From NCBI RefSeq assembly GCF_033446685.1, contig NZ_JAWQLY010000015.1, positions 1 to 64,000 of the forward strand: DNA of 64,000 nt. The letters run 5' to 3'. Position 1 is the first letter of the stretch; the number at the start of each line of letters is the position of its first letter. The notes under the pieces are model-generated. The model was not told the DNA's origin and did no database searches. It worked only from the letters and a program-made list of their open reading frames with translations. Positions 36,336 to 48,368 of this stretch are shown here, in pieces. The DNA is from Modicisalibacter sp033446685 (lineage in GTDB: Bacteria > Pseudomonadota > Gammaproteobacteria > Pseudomonadales > Halomonadaceae). The position numbers and the translations under genes were made by a program.

Positions 36336-37316
36336 CTAAAACGCCCAGTCCTCGTCCTCGGTGCGCACCGTCTTGCCGATCACGTAGGACGACCCCGCCC
36401 CGGAGAAGAAGTCGTGGTTCTCGTCGGCACCCGGCGAGAGCGCGGCGAGAATCGCCGGGTTGACCTGCTCCACGGCGCCGGGGAACAACGGCTCGTAGCC
36501 CAGGTTCATCAGCGCCTTGTTGGCGTTGTAATGTAGAAACGCCTTGACCTCCTCGGTCAGCCCCACCTCGTCGTAGAGCGACTCGGTGTAGTGCACCTCG
36601 TTGTCGTAGAGCTCGAGCAGCAGGTCGAAGGTGTACTCCTTGATCTGGCGCTGGCGTTCCGCCGACTCGGCCTCCAGCGCGCGCTGGAACTTGTAGCCGA
36701 TGTAGTAGCCGTGGACCGCCTCGTCGCGGATGATCAGGCGGATCAGGTCGGCGGTATTGGTCAGCTTGCCGCGACTCGAGAAGTACATCGGCAGGTAGAA
36801 GCCCGAGTAGAACAGGAACGACTCCAGGAATACGCTGGCGACCTTGCGCATCAGCGGGTCCTCGGCGCGATAGCGCTCGAGAATCAGCTCGGCCTTGCTC
36901 TGCAGGTGGGTGTTTTCCTCGCTCCAGCGATAGGCGGCATCGACGTCGCGGGTCGCACACAGCGTCGAGAAGATCGAGCTGTAGGAGCGCGCATGCACCG
37001 ACTCCATGAAGCTGATGTTGGTGAATACCGCCTCCTCGTGGGGAGTGACGGCGTCCTCGATCAGCACCGGCGCGCCGACCGTGCCCTGAATGGTGTCGAG
37101 CAGCGTCAGTCCGGTAAACACGCGGATGGTCAGCTGCTGCTCGAGCTCGGTCAGGGTGTTCCACGAAGTGATGTCGTTGGACAGCGGAATCTTCTCGGGC
37201 AACCAAAAGTTGCTGGCGAGGCGGTTCCACACCTCGAGATCCTTGTCGTCCTGCAGCCGGTTCCAGTTGATGGCATCGACGCGCCGCAGGCGTGGGGTAG
37301 AAGCGGTGGCAGTCAT
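36336..37316 (-). CDS. nrdF: Class Ib ribonucleotide reductase small subunit (NrdF)
   Basis: A 326-residue dimetal-radical subunit that generates the tyrosyl radical for NrdE. Metal-ligand helices are visible (FMESVHARSYSSIF, and RDEAVHGYYIGYKFQ near the middle). The compact size, the order after nrdE and the presence of nrdH and nrdI mark it as class Ib, not NrdB. The start at 37316 gives the family N terminus MTATASTPRLRRVDAINWN. It is the last gene of the operon. Confidence 0.94.
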   Translation of the reverse strand: MTATASTPRLRRVDAINWNRLQDDKDLEVWNRLASNFWLPEKIPLSNDITSWNTLTELEQQLTIRVFTGLTLLDTIQGTVGAPVLIEDAVTPHEEAVFTNISFMESVHARSYSSIFSTLCATRDVDAAYRWSEENTHLQSKAELILERYRAEDPLMRKVASVFLESFLFYSGFYLPMYFSSRGKLTNTADLIRLIIRDEAVHGYYIGYKFQRALEAESAERQRQIKEYTFDLLLELYDNEVHYTESLYDEVGLTEEVKAFLHYNANKALMNLGYEPLFPGAVEQVNPAILAALSPGADENHDFFSGAGSSYVIGKTVRTEDEDWAF

Positions 37317-37388
37317 GAACGGACTCTCACTCGAAATGGGGTTGCTCGGCCCCGTCGGGTCGCGACGGGGCATTGGTTCTGCGAAGAC

Positions 37389-39566
37389 TCAGAGCGTGCA
37401 GGACACGCAGCCCTCGACCTCCGTGCCTTCCAGCGCCGACTGACGCAGCCGCACGTAGTAGATCGTCTTGATGCCCTTGCGCCAGGCGTAGATCTGCGCG
37501 CGGTTGATGTCGCGGGTGGTCGCGGTGTCGTGGAAGTACAGCGTCAGCGACAGGCCCTGGTCGACGTGCCGGGTGGCCTCGGCGTAGGTGTCGATGATCG
37601 CCTCGGGACCGATCTCGTAGGCGTCGCGGTAGTATTCCTGGTTGGCGTCGTTGAGGAACGGCGCCGGGTAGTAGACGCGCCCCAGCTTGCCCTCCTTGCG
37701 GATCTCGACCTTGGATACCACCGGGTGGATGCTCGAGGTCGAGTTGTTGATGTACGAGATCGAGCCGGTCGGCGGAATCGCCTGCAGGTTGCGGTTGAAA
37801 AGCCCGTGTTCCATCACCGATTCCTTGAGCGCGCGCCAGTCGGCCTGGGTCGGAATCTCGATGCCGCTGTTCTCGAACAATCCGCGTACCTTCTCGGTCC
37901 TGGGCGCCCATGCCTGCTCGGTGTACTTGTCGAAATACGCGCCGCTGGCGTACTGCGAATCCGCGAAGCCGGCGAACGCGGTACCATGCTCGATGGCCAG
38001 GCGGTTGGAGGCGCGCAGCGCGTGGAAGGTCACCGTATAGAAATAGATATTGGTGAAATCCAGGCCTTCCTCGCTGCCGTAGTGGACATGTTCGCGGGCC
38101 AGGTAGCCGTGCAGGTTCATCTGACCCAGGCCGATGGCGTGGGAGCGCTGGTTGGCCTCGGCGATCGACGGCACCGAGCGAATGTCGCTCATCTCGGAAA
38201 CCGCGGTCAGCCCGCGGATCGCGGTCTCGACGCTGGCGGCGAAGTCCGGCGAGTCCATCACCTTGGCGATGTTCAGCGAGCCCAGGTTGCAGGAGATGTC
38301 CTCGCCGATCTTTCGATAGCCCAGGTCGTCGTCGTACTCGGTTGGCGAATTGACCTGCAGGATCTCCGAGCACAGGTTGCTCATGTTGATGCGCCCGGCC
38401 ACCGGGTTGGCGCGGTTCGCGGTGTCCTCGAACAGCAGGTACGGATAGCCGGACTCGAACTGCAGCTCGGCGATCGCTTGGAACAGCTCGCGGGCGTTGA
38501 TCTTGGTCTTGCGGATGCGCCCGTCGTCGACCATCTCCTGGTACTTCTCGGTGACGCTGATGTCGCCGAACGGCACGCCGTAGATGCGTTCGACGTCGTA
38601 GGGCGAGAACAGGTACATCGCCTCGTTGCGCTTGGCCAGTTCGAAGGTGACGTCGGGGATCACCACGCCCAGCGAAAGCGTCTTGATGCGGATCTTCTCG
38701 TCGGCGTTCTCGCGCTTGGTGTCGAGAAAACGCAGGATGTCCGGGTGGTGGGCATTGAGATACACCGCGCCGGCGCCCTGGCGCGCGCCCAGCTGGTTGG
38801 CGTAGGAGAACGCGTCCTCGAGCAGCTTCATGATCGGAATGATGCCCGACGACTGATTCTCGATGCGCTTGATCGGCGCCCCCGCCTCGCGAATGTTGCT
38901 GAGCAAAAAGGCCACCCCGCCGCCGCGCTTGGAGAGCTGCAGCGCCGAATTGATCGCCCGCCCGATCGACTCCATGTTGTCCTCGATGCGCAGCAGGAAG
39001 CACGACACCAGCTCGCCGCGCTGACGCTTGCCGCAGTTGAGGAAGGTCGGCGTGGCCGGCTGGAAGCGACCATGCAGGATCTCGTCGACCAGTCGGCGAG
39101 CCAGTGTCTCGTCGCCGCGCGCCAGGTTCAGCGCGACCATGCACACGCGATCCTCGAAGCGTTCCAGATAGCGCTTGCCGTCGAAGGTCTTGAGCGTATA
39201 GCTGGTGTAGTACTTGAAGGCGCCGAGAAAGCTCTGGAAACGAAACTTGACCGCATAGGCCTGATCGAACAGCGCGCTGACGAAGGCGAAATCGTACTGC
39301 TCGAGCACCGCGCGCTCGTAATACCCCTCCTCGATCAGGTAATCGAGCTTCTCCTCGAGGGTGTGGAAGAACACGGTGTTCTGGTTGACGTGCTGCAGGA
39401 AGTACTGACGCGCGGCCTCGCGGTCCTTGTCGAGCTGCAGATGGCCTTCGGCGCCGTACAGATTGAGCATGGCATTGAGCGCATGGTAATCCAGCGCCTG
39501 CCTGGGCCGGGCCGGGCCGCCCGCCACGCCGGGTTCGTGGGTCTGCATCGTCGTTTCATCCAACAT
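37389..39566 (-). CDS. nrdE: Class Ib ribonucleotide reductase large subunit (NrdE)
   Basis: A 725-residue catalytic subunit that reduces ribonucleoside diphosphates. Landmarks include PATPTFLNCGK (active-site Cys), NLCSEILQ and the second redox Cys region, the PPTGSISYINNSTSSIHPV stretch, and the C-terminal shuttle pair EGCVSCTL that is re-reduced by NrdH. It lacks the N-terminal ATP cone of class Ia NrdA, as expected. The first ATG overlaps the nrdI end by 11 bp; a second ATG six codons later is possible. Confidence 0.95.
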   Translation of the reverse strand: MLDETTMQTHEPGVAGGPARPRQALDYHALNAMLNLYGAEGHLQLDKDREAARQYFLQHVNQNTVFFHTLEEKLDYLIEEGYYERAVLEQYDFAFVSALFDQAYAVKFRFQSFLGAFKYYTSYTLKTFDGKRYLERFEDRVCMVALNLARGDETLARRLVDEILHGRFQPATPTFLNCGKRQRGELVSCFLLRIEDNMESIGRAINSALQLSKRGGGVAFLLSNIREAGAPIKRIENQSSGIIPIMKLLEDAFSYANQLGARQGAGAVYLNAHHPDILRFLDTKRENADEKIRIKTLSLGVVIPDVTFELAKRNEAMYLFSPYDVERIYGVPFGDISVTEKYQEMVDDGRIRKTKINARELFQAIAELQFESGYPYLLFEDTANRANPVAGRINMSNLCSEILQVNSPTEYDDDLGYRKIGEDISCNLGSLNIAKVMDSPDFAASVETAIRGLTAVSEMSDIRSVPSIAEANQRSHAIGLGQMNLHGYLAREHVHYGSEEGLDFTNIYFYTVTFHALRASNRLAIEHGTAFAGFADSQYASGAYFDKYTEQAWAPRTEKVRGLFENSGIEIPTQADWRALKESVMEHGLFNRNLQAIPPTGSISYINNSTSSIHPVVSKVEIRKEGKLGRVYYPAPFLNDANQEYYRDAYEIGPEAIIDTYAEATRHVDQGLSLTLYFHDTATTRDINRAQIYAWRKGIKTIYYVRLRQSALEGTEVEGCVSCTL

Positions 39567-39972
39567 GAGAGAGCTCGGTTTGCAAAAGGGGCGCCAGGTG
39601 CCGACGAACCGCGACGACGTCCTCGGGAGTACCCGTCAGCTCGAAGCGATAGAGCATCGGCACCTGGCATTTGTGGGCGACGACACGACCGGCCAGGCCA
39701 TAGGCGGCACCGAAGTTGGTGTTGCCGCCGGCGATTACGCCGCGGATCAGCGAACGGTTGTGTTCATCGTTGAGAAAGCGGATCACCGGACCCGGCACCG
39801 CCGTACGCGGGTCGCCGTCGCCGTAGGTCGGTACCACCAGCACATATGGCCGCTCGGCCCGCAGCGCGCCCTCGTCACGACTCGACGGGATGCGTGCGGC
39901 GGGTATTCCCAGCTTCTCCACGAAGCGGCGGGTATTGCCCGACTTGGTCGAGAAATAGACCAGTTCGCTCAC
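39556..39972 (-). CDS. nrdI: Flavodoxin-like NrdI
   Basis: A 138-residue flavodoxin-like protein that supplies oxidant for assembling the dimanganese radical in NrdF. SELVYFSTKSGNTRRFVEKL is the FMN phosphate-binding N terminus, and PTYGDGDP follows. A GTG at 39972 with GGGAGAG upstream gives the family-type start. A longer version from an ATG at 40020, which overlaps the nrdH stop as ATGA, would add 16 residues and cannot be excluded. Confidence 0.9.
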   Translation of the reverse strand: MSELVYFSTKSGNTRRFVEKLGIPAARIPSSRDEGALRAERPYVLVVPTYGDGDPRTAVPGPVIRFLNDEHNRSLIRGVIAGGNTNFGAAYGLAGRVVAHKCQVPMLYRFELTGTPEDVVAVRRHLAPLLQTELSHVG

Positions 39973-40016
39973 GTCGCTCTCCCGTTGATGGATCGGTGAC
40001 GAAGGATCGCCACGGC

Positions 40017-40238
40017 TCATGCCAGGCCGCGGATCTTCTCGGGACGAAAGCCCGACCAGTGCTCGCCCGCGGCGACCACCACCGGCAGCTGGCGATAGCC
40101 CAACGACTCAACGGTCTCAATGGCATCGCGATCCTGGGTCAGGTCGACGACCGTGTAATCGAGCCCTTGCTTGTCGAGCGCCCGATAGGTTGCGTGACAC
40201 TGCATGCAGTCCGGCTTGCTATAGATCTTAATGCTCAT
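40017..40238 (-). CDS. nrdH: Glutaredoxin-like NrdH
   Basis: A 73-residue redoxin with the active-site CMQC at residues 11-14 and the NrdH-type C-terminal segment WSGFRPEKIRGL. It re-reduces NrdE, drawing on thioredoxin reductase. It is the first gene of nrdHIEF, behind two NrdR-like boxes. Confidence 0.93.
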   Translation of the reverse strand: MSIKIYSKPDCMQCHATYRALDKQGLDYTVVDLTQDRDAIETVESLGYRQLPVVVAAGEHWSGFRPEKIRGLA

Positions 40239-40333
40239 GACAATGATTCCGTTTTAGTTTAAGACAGCGAGTCGGCGTCGCGAAGATGACCCGATCCTAC
40301 CGCTTGGCCGGGCGAGCGGCCAATGCATTTTAT

Positions 40334-40378
40334 CTATATATGGTAGTTTATTGCTGACCCAAGTCAAAGATATGGTAG
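40334..40378 (-). promoter_or_regulatory. Paired NrdR-like boxes upstream of nrdHIEF
   Basis: On the minus strand the two sites read CTACCATATCTTT (40366-40378) and CTACCATATATAG (40334-40346). They share CTACCATAT, resemble the ATATATAG core of NrdR boxes, and repeat at 32 bp, the three-turn spacing typical of paired NrdR sites. They lie about 95-140 bp before nrdH. Confidence 0.6.
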
Positions 40379-40496
40379 CCAACGGTAAAATGGGCCGAAC
40401 GCCGGCATGCCCCGCCCGAGCGGGCGTGAGGCGCCTTTGCGTACCGTTCATGCGGGAATTATTGAAGAACATAGGGAGGCTCGACCGAGCGTCGCG

Positions 40497-40740
40497 CTAG
40501 CGCCGTCCGATGCCGTCACGCAGATAGCCACCCATTAGCCAGCGCAACGGCGTCGCGTGACGCGACGCGCCCAGCAACGCATGGCGGGCCAGGCGCTCCG
40601 CGCGGCTCTCCACGAGCGGATAGGCGTGAAACTCGCCAAGCCGCTGCATGTCGCCCAGGCAATGGCGGTAGCGACGAGTGACTTCGGCGGAGAAGGCCGC
40701 GGCGAATAGCGAGCGAGGCCCACATACGCGCGAGGCCCGG
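40497..40740 (-). pseudogene. Possible C-terminal gene remnant, unidentified
   Basis: One minus-strand frame ending at a TAG at 40497 reads as plausible protein with codon use like that of the neighbours (for example RYRHCLGDMQRLGEFHAYPL, then LVESRAERLARHALLG). No good start codon is seen upstream, so it looks like the tail of a decayed gene. The family is not recognised; the LGDMQRL pattern is faintly CHAD-like. It may also be noncoding. Confidence 0.3.
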
Positions 40741-40797
40741 CATGCGCCGGGCCTCGAGACGAACCGGGCCGCCGACCCGGTGATAGGCAGTCAAGAA

Positions 40798-41850
<1,053 letters not shown>

Positions 41851-42044
41851 TGGCTTGCGCGCCTCCCTTTGAGTGTGGTCCTTGCTTTTCGCACGGATCG
41901 GAATCCGTCGCCCATCTTGGCGATAACGCGCGGCGCTTTCCACCTTGCACGCCCCTGCATGGTCAACGTTGCGATCCGGCTTGGCAATCTCACCCAAGGA
42001 TAGCGGATAAACCCCCGCGCCAGCACGCTGCGGTGCTGGAGGGT

Positions 42045-43454
<1,410 letters not shown>

Positions 43455-43540
43455 AAAGCCCTCCAGCGGGTAGCATGGTTTCGCCTCCGGCGAATGTCGC
43501 AGTCTCAGCGCATCCGGCGCTGTCGTAGTGCTCCGTCCGG

Positions 43541-44599
43541 CTAGTGATGGGCGTCCAGCGGCATCAATAGACGGAACTCGGTACATCCGGGATGCGAGTC
43601 GCACTCGACCAGCCCCTGATGCTGATGCAGGATCGACTGGGCTATCGACAGCCCCAGCCCGCTGCCCTCGGCGCGCCCCGAGACCATCGGGTAGAACAGC
43701 GTCTCGCGCAGCGCCGCGGGGATCCCCGGGCCGTTGTCGATCACCGCCACCTCGCAGACCAGCCGGTGACGCTCGGCACCCAGCGTGAATTGACGCCGGG
43801 CCCGGGTGCGCAGCGTCAGCCTGGGTGACGGCGTGCCGCTCTCCTCCATCGCCTGGACGGCGTTGCGCGCCACGTTGAGTACCGCCTGGATCAGTTGCGA
43901 CTCGTCGCCGTAGAGGTCGGGCAGGCTGGGGTCGTAGTCGCGTACATAGCCGACCCGGGGATGCTCGGCCTCGAGCAGTGCGCGCACCCGCTCGAGCACC
44001 CGGTGCACGTTGAGCGGCTCGTGGCGAATCAGATGGTTGGGGCCGAGCATGCGATCGACCAGGTCGCGCAGACGATCGGCCTCCTCGACGATCACCCGGG
44101 TGAACTCGGCCAGCTGCGGATCCGGCAGATCGCGCTCGAGCAGCTGCGCCGCGCCGCGAATCCCGCCCAACGGATTCTTGATCTCGTGCGCCAGCCCGCG
44201 CGACAGCACCTTGATGGTTTCCTGGCGGGCGACCAGCGCTTCCTCGCGGGAGATGCGCAGCAGCCGGTCGCGCGGCTCGATCTCGAGCAGCAGCTCGGCT
44301 TCCGACAGTGGCGTGACGGTGAAGTCGACGGTAATCGCCTCGCCGCCGGCCAGCAGCAATATGGCCTCGCGCTGGGTGAAGGGGTGGTACTCAGCGAGCG
44401 CCTTGCGCAACACGCCGGCGACCGCCCCGCCTTCGCCTTCCAGGCACTCCAGGCGCGTCCCCTCGACCCGGCCACGACTCACCGCCAGCAATGCTTCGGC
44501 AGCCGGGTTCAGCCAGCGAACGCATAGCGTCTCGTCGAGCAGAACGACCGCCGTCGTCAGATTTTCCAGCAAGCGTTGGTACATGGCGCGTCTCGACAT
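43541..44599 (-). CDS. ntrB: Nitrogen regulation sensor kinase NtrB (NR(II))
   Basis: A 352-residue cytoplasmic kinase that phosphorylates NtrC under nitrogen limitation and is controlled by PII. It has a PAS domain (about 10-115), His138 in the H-box GLAHEIKNPLGGIRGAAQLL, the N-box VLNVARNAVQAM, and the catalytic DNGPGIP and GSGLGLSIAQ. There is no membrane segment, as expected. The start is the ATG at 44599; one five codons further in is also possible. ntrC begins 86 bp after its stop. Confidence 0.94.
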   Translation of the reverse strand: MSRRAMYQRLLENLTTAVVLLDETLCVRWLNPAAEALLAVSRGRVEGTRLECLEGEGGAVAGVLRKALAEYHPFTQREAILLLAGGEAITVDFTVTPLSEAELLLEIEPRDRLLRISREEALVARQETIKVLSRGLAHEIKNPLGGIRGAAQLLERDLPDPQLAEFTRVIVEEADRLRDLVDRMLGPNHLIRHEPLNVHRVLERVRALLEAEHPRVGYVRDYDPSLPDLYGDESQLIQAVLNVARNAVQAMEESGTPSPRLTLRTRARRQFTLGAERHRLVCEVAVIDNGPGIPAALRETLFYPMVSGRAEGSGLGLSIAQSILHQHQGLVECDSHPGCTEFRLLMPLDAHH

Positions 44600-44935
44600 C
44601 CTGAGATCCGTTAGCTTGGTGATTGCAAGAAGCGCGCCAGCCTGGCCAGGCCCGAAACGAGCGGGGTGGCGGGCATGGCGCTGAGGCACTCTGCACTATT
44701 ATGGTGCATAGGGACGGAGAAAGCTGCTCGATGGCGCGCCATTGGTGAAAACGCGGCGCTTACAAAAACAGCGAAGAGAGCGATGCGCCGCTAAGGAAGC
44801 GCGGAACAAATAGGTGAGCGGGATGAAGCGCAAGGCGTACGGAGCACAGGAACCGGAGCATATGGGGTATATGTGAGGATTCCGCGCACCGCACAACGCA
44901 GCGATTCGCCCGCGCAGGCATTTGTGCAGTGTTTC
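44600..44935. other. Structured intergenic region upstream of ntrB
   Basis: A 336-bp gap between the DUF4124 gene and ntrB. Its left part should hold the ntrBC promoter. Its right part (about 44810-44935) is rich in inverted repeats, including CATAT-GGGGT-ATATG inside a GGAA...TTCC pair and GTGC-rich arms near 44885-44925. It has no good reading frame and may be a structured RNA or repeat element. Confidence 0.45.
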
Positions 44936-45553
44936 CTATTTGCCGGTGCGGCTCGGTGGCAGTCCGGCGGGGTTGTTGGGATTGGCCGGTAGATTGACGC
45001 TGGCGCGTTGCACGTAGAGCGTGACCGGCGCACTGCGATGACGCACCTTGCCGTCGGCATCGAGCAGTTCGGCTATGAGGGTATGTTCGCCACGCTCCAG
45101 GTTGGTGAGCATGAACGCGGAGCTGTGCAGGGCCGACTGGCTTATCGCGCCATCGACCAGCAAGCGCACCTTGTGATCCTCACGCAGCGCCGGTTCGATG
45201 GCCAGTTGCACCTGCACGTTGCCGGCAGCTCCCGTGGGCAGGGTCTGCCCGTCCTCGGGCGCGGCGATGCGGAAGGTCGAATAGGGCATGAAGGGCTGGC
45301 CGACGTCGCGCGAGGCAGCCGGCTCGGCACGCTGCGTGCGCGGCGGCGCGGCGTCGAGCTGTGCGGAAGGCACCACGGTCAACGGCTCGAGGTCGACCCG
45401 CTCGGCGTTGCCGACCGGCTTGTCGGTGAACACCACGTTGCCCTGCGCATCGGTCGTGCGATAGACGTTGGCCGCCCCGGCAACCTCCATGCCCGGCGCT
45501 ATCCCCAGTGCGATGACGCATAGCAGCGGAACCGCGAAAACGCGCTTGATCAT
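44936..45553 (-). CDS. DUF4124-domain exported protein
   Basis: A 205-residue secreted protein with a signal peptide ending near GAA-NV at about residue 28. Residues about 28-60 are the DUF4124 module (NVYRTTDAQGNVVFTDKP). A proline/alanine-rich linker follows, then a beta-rich domain (about 90-190) of Ig-like character (FRIAAPEDGQTLPTGAAGNVQVQL). Function is unknown. The glnA - DUF4124 - ntrBC order is also familiar from Pseudomonas-type genomes, but a link to nitrogen metabolism has not been shown to my knowledge. Confidence 0.85.
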   Translation of the reverse strand: MIKRVFAVPLLCVIALGIAPGMEVAGAANVYRTTDAQGNVVFTDKPVGNAERVDLEPLTVVPSAQLDAAPPRTQRAEPAASRDVGQPFMPYSTFRIAAPEDGQTLPTGAAGNVQVQLAIEPALREDHKVRLLVDGAISQSALHSSAFMLTNLERGEHTLIAELLDADGKVRHRSAPVTLYVQRASVNLPANPNNPAGLPPSRTGK

Positions 45554-45624
45554 GATCCTTCACCCCTTTGCACCGCGCCTGTCGCCGACACTTGAGCGAT
45601 TTACGATATCCGCCAGTGTAATGC

Positions 45625-45650
45625 AAAAAGGCCCGCCGGGAAGGCGGGCC
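45625..45650 (-). terminator. Terminator of glnA
   Basis: GGCCCGCC and GGCGGGCC pair around a 5-nt loop, with TTTTT following on the minus strand, 34 bp after the glnA stop. Confidence 0.9.
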
Positions 45651-45683
45651 TCTGTGATCGAGCGGCTGGCTTCGCTCGGCTGA

Positions 45684-47090
<1,407 letters not shown>

Positions 47091-47188
47091 GGTGTCCTCC
47101 ACAGATGAGCCATTGGCTTGCGTGTCCAGCGTCGTTTTAGCACGTCGGGGCGCGGATTGCCCATGCATGCCATTTCTGACAAAACAAA

Positions 47189-47204
47189 TGCAGAAGCCGT
47201 GCCA
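47189..47204 (-). promoter_or_regulatory. Sigma-54 promoter of glnA (glnAp2-like)
   Basis: The minus strand reads TGGCACGGCTTCTGCA, with the TGGCAC box and a CTGC box at the correct spacing; only one base departs from TTGC. Transcription would start near 47178, about 88 nt before glnA. The E. coli glnAp2 -12 box departs from consensus to a similar degree. Confidence 0.75.
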
Positions 47205-47317
47205 AAATGGCGCAAGGGCAATCGCGACCATTCATCAAGCCAATGAATTACAAGCGGAAAGCGCCCAGGTGAGGATGCCGCAAAGCGCTCTCCGATCAGC
47301 CTGGATCGCATCATGGC

Positions 47318-47384
47318 GGTGCACACGCCCTGCTCGTGCACCATGGAAGAGCATAAATGACCCTTGATGCACCATTTTGGTTCA
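47318..47384 (-). promoter_or_regulatory. NtrC-binding region upstream of glnA
   Basis: TGCACCATTTTGGTTCA (47368-47384) is a near-perfect NtrC dyad: TGCACCA pairs with TGGTTCA with one mismatch. Nearer the promoter, GGTGCA (47318-47323) and TGCACC (47337-47342) look like additional half-sites. The main site is about 200 bp upstream of the predicted sigma-54 start, within enhancer range. Confidence 0.7.
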
Positions 47385-47695
47385 CCAATGAGCAACGATG
47401 CCCATCGCCAAGGATTAGCGTCGACTCAGCCCTGCGAGGGCTTGCCGGATGAAGCGTCTCAGCCCTTCGCACTCGGCGAAAACCAACCATGAAAGGCTGC
47501 AAAATCAGCCAGCTGGCCAATTGAAACACTCAGAAACCCAGAGCTACTCTTGTTTACACAACTATCGCAGTAGATAGGGGGTAGCAGAGGCCTGCGAGAC
47601 GTTGGCAGCAATGCCGTTGCCGCATCGTGACATCGGACGGCCTACGTCAGCGTCACGGTAACCGGGGCCCTTCCGGATTCCAGGTCGCCAGGCTT
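47385..47695. other. Intergenic region glnA / glycosyltransferase-like gene
   Basis: A 311-bp stretch upstream of the glnA enhancer, less GC-rich than its surroundings between about 47440 and 47600. No gene, RNA or repeat was recognised. The promoter of the downstream plus-strand gene presumably lies here. Confidence 0.5.
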
Positions 47696-48259
47696 ATGAA
47701 TACATACAGTGTGGTCGTTGATTTCCGACGAGGCTACAACCGCGCAGAACGCTGCCTGATCACGCTGGAGAGATTGGCCGAGCGGATCGACGGCGATGTC
47801 GAACGCTGGCTTATCGTCGACCGACCGCGCCTGTCCCTGGGCAAGCTGGCGGAACGCCACGGCGCCCGAACGCTGACCCTGCCCGGGCTGGCGCGCGGCG
47901 CGCGACTCAACGCCGCCGCCAACTGCAGCCACGGCGAGGTGCTGGTATTCATCGAGTCGACCAGCGATCTTTCGGATAAATGGCTGTACGACATCGACCA
48001 GGCGCTGCGCATCCAGGCCTGGGACGCACTGGCGCTGGCCGCCGAACGCTGGCCGGCTTCCGTCTGGCTTCGGCGCATCGGCCGGGCGCGACTGCAGACC
48101 CAGGTATTCGCCGTACAGCGGGTATGGTTCGAACGTCTCGGCGGCTTCGATCCCGACCTGGACAGCCAAGCCGAACGCGATTTGCTGGGCCGCCTGCAGG
48201 CCTGCCACGCCCGGGTCCTGCAATGCCGGCCCGAGGAGTGCCGACGATCGGTTAGTTAG
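47696..48259 (+). CDS. Glycosyltransferase-like protein (family 2 fold), small
   Basis: A 187-residue protein with the pattern of a short GT2-like domain: NTYSVVVDFRRGYNRAERCLITLERL at the start, GARLNAAANCSHGEVLVFIES in the nucleotide-sugar region, and AVQRVWFERLGGFDPDLDSQAERDLLGRL near the end, where GGFD resembles the GT2 acceptor motif. The DxD motif is not obvious (FIEST takes its place), so activity is uncertain. The ribosome site is weak and the start is the ATG giving the family-like N terminus. A polysaccharide-deacetylase-like gene follows 109 bp on. Confidence 0.65.
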   Translation: MNTYSVVVDFRRGYNRAERCLITLERLAERIDGDVERWLIVDRPRLSLGKLAERHGARTLTLPGLARGARLNAAANCSHGEVLVFIESTSDLSDKWLYDIDQALRIQAWDALALAAERWPASVWLRRIGRARLQTQVFAVQRVWFERLGGFDPDLDSQAERDLLGRLQACHARVLQCRPEECRRSVS

Positions 48260-48368
48260 AGCCCGCGGGCAGATCGCAGTAAACTGGGGTTACTGGTGTG
48301 TGCCGTGCCTTCCGGGCACAAGGAGAGAGCAGCATGCTTGGTCGCAACTCGATTACCGGGGCCGGGCG

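Noticed and set aside
36591..39773. A 1060-codon open frame on the plus strand across nrdF and nrdE
   Set aside because: It is antisense to two clearly homologous genes in the typical mirror frame of GC-rich coding DNA, and its low-complexity composition (rich in Val, Leu, Arg, Asp, His) matches no known protein.
40550..40568. Palindrome GCGTCGCG-TGA-CGCGACGC
   Set aside because: It lies in very GC-rich sequence with no neighbouring site, T run or known operator pattern, and probably arises by chance.
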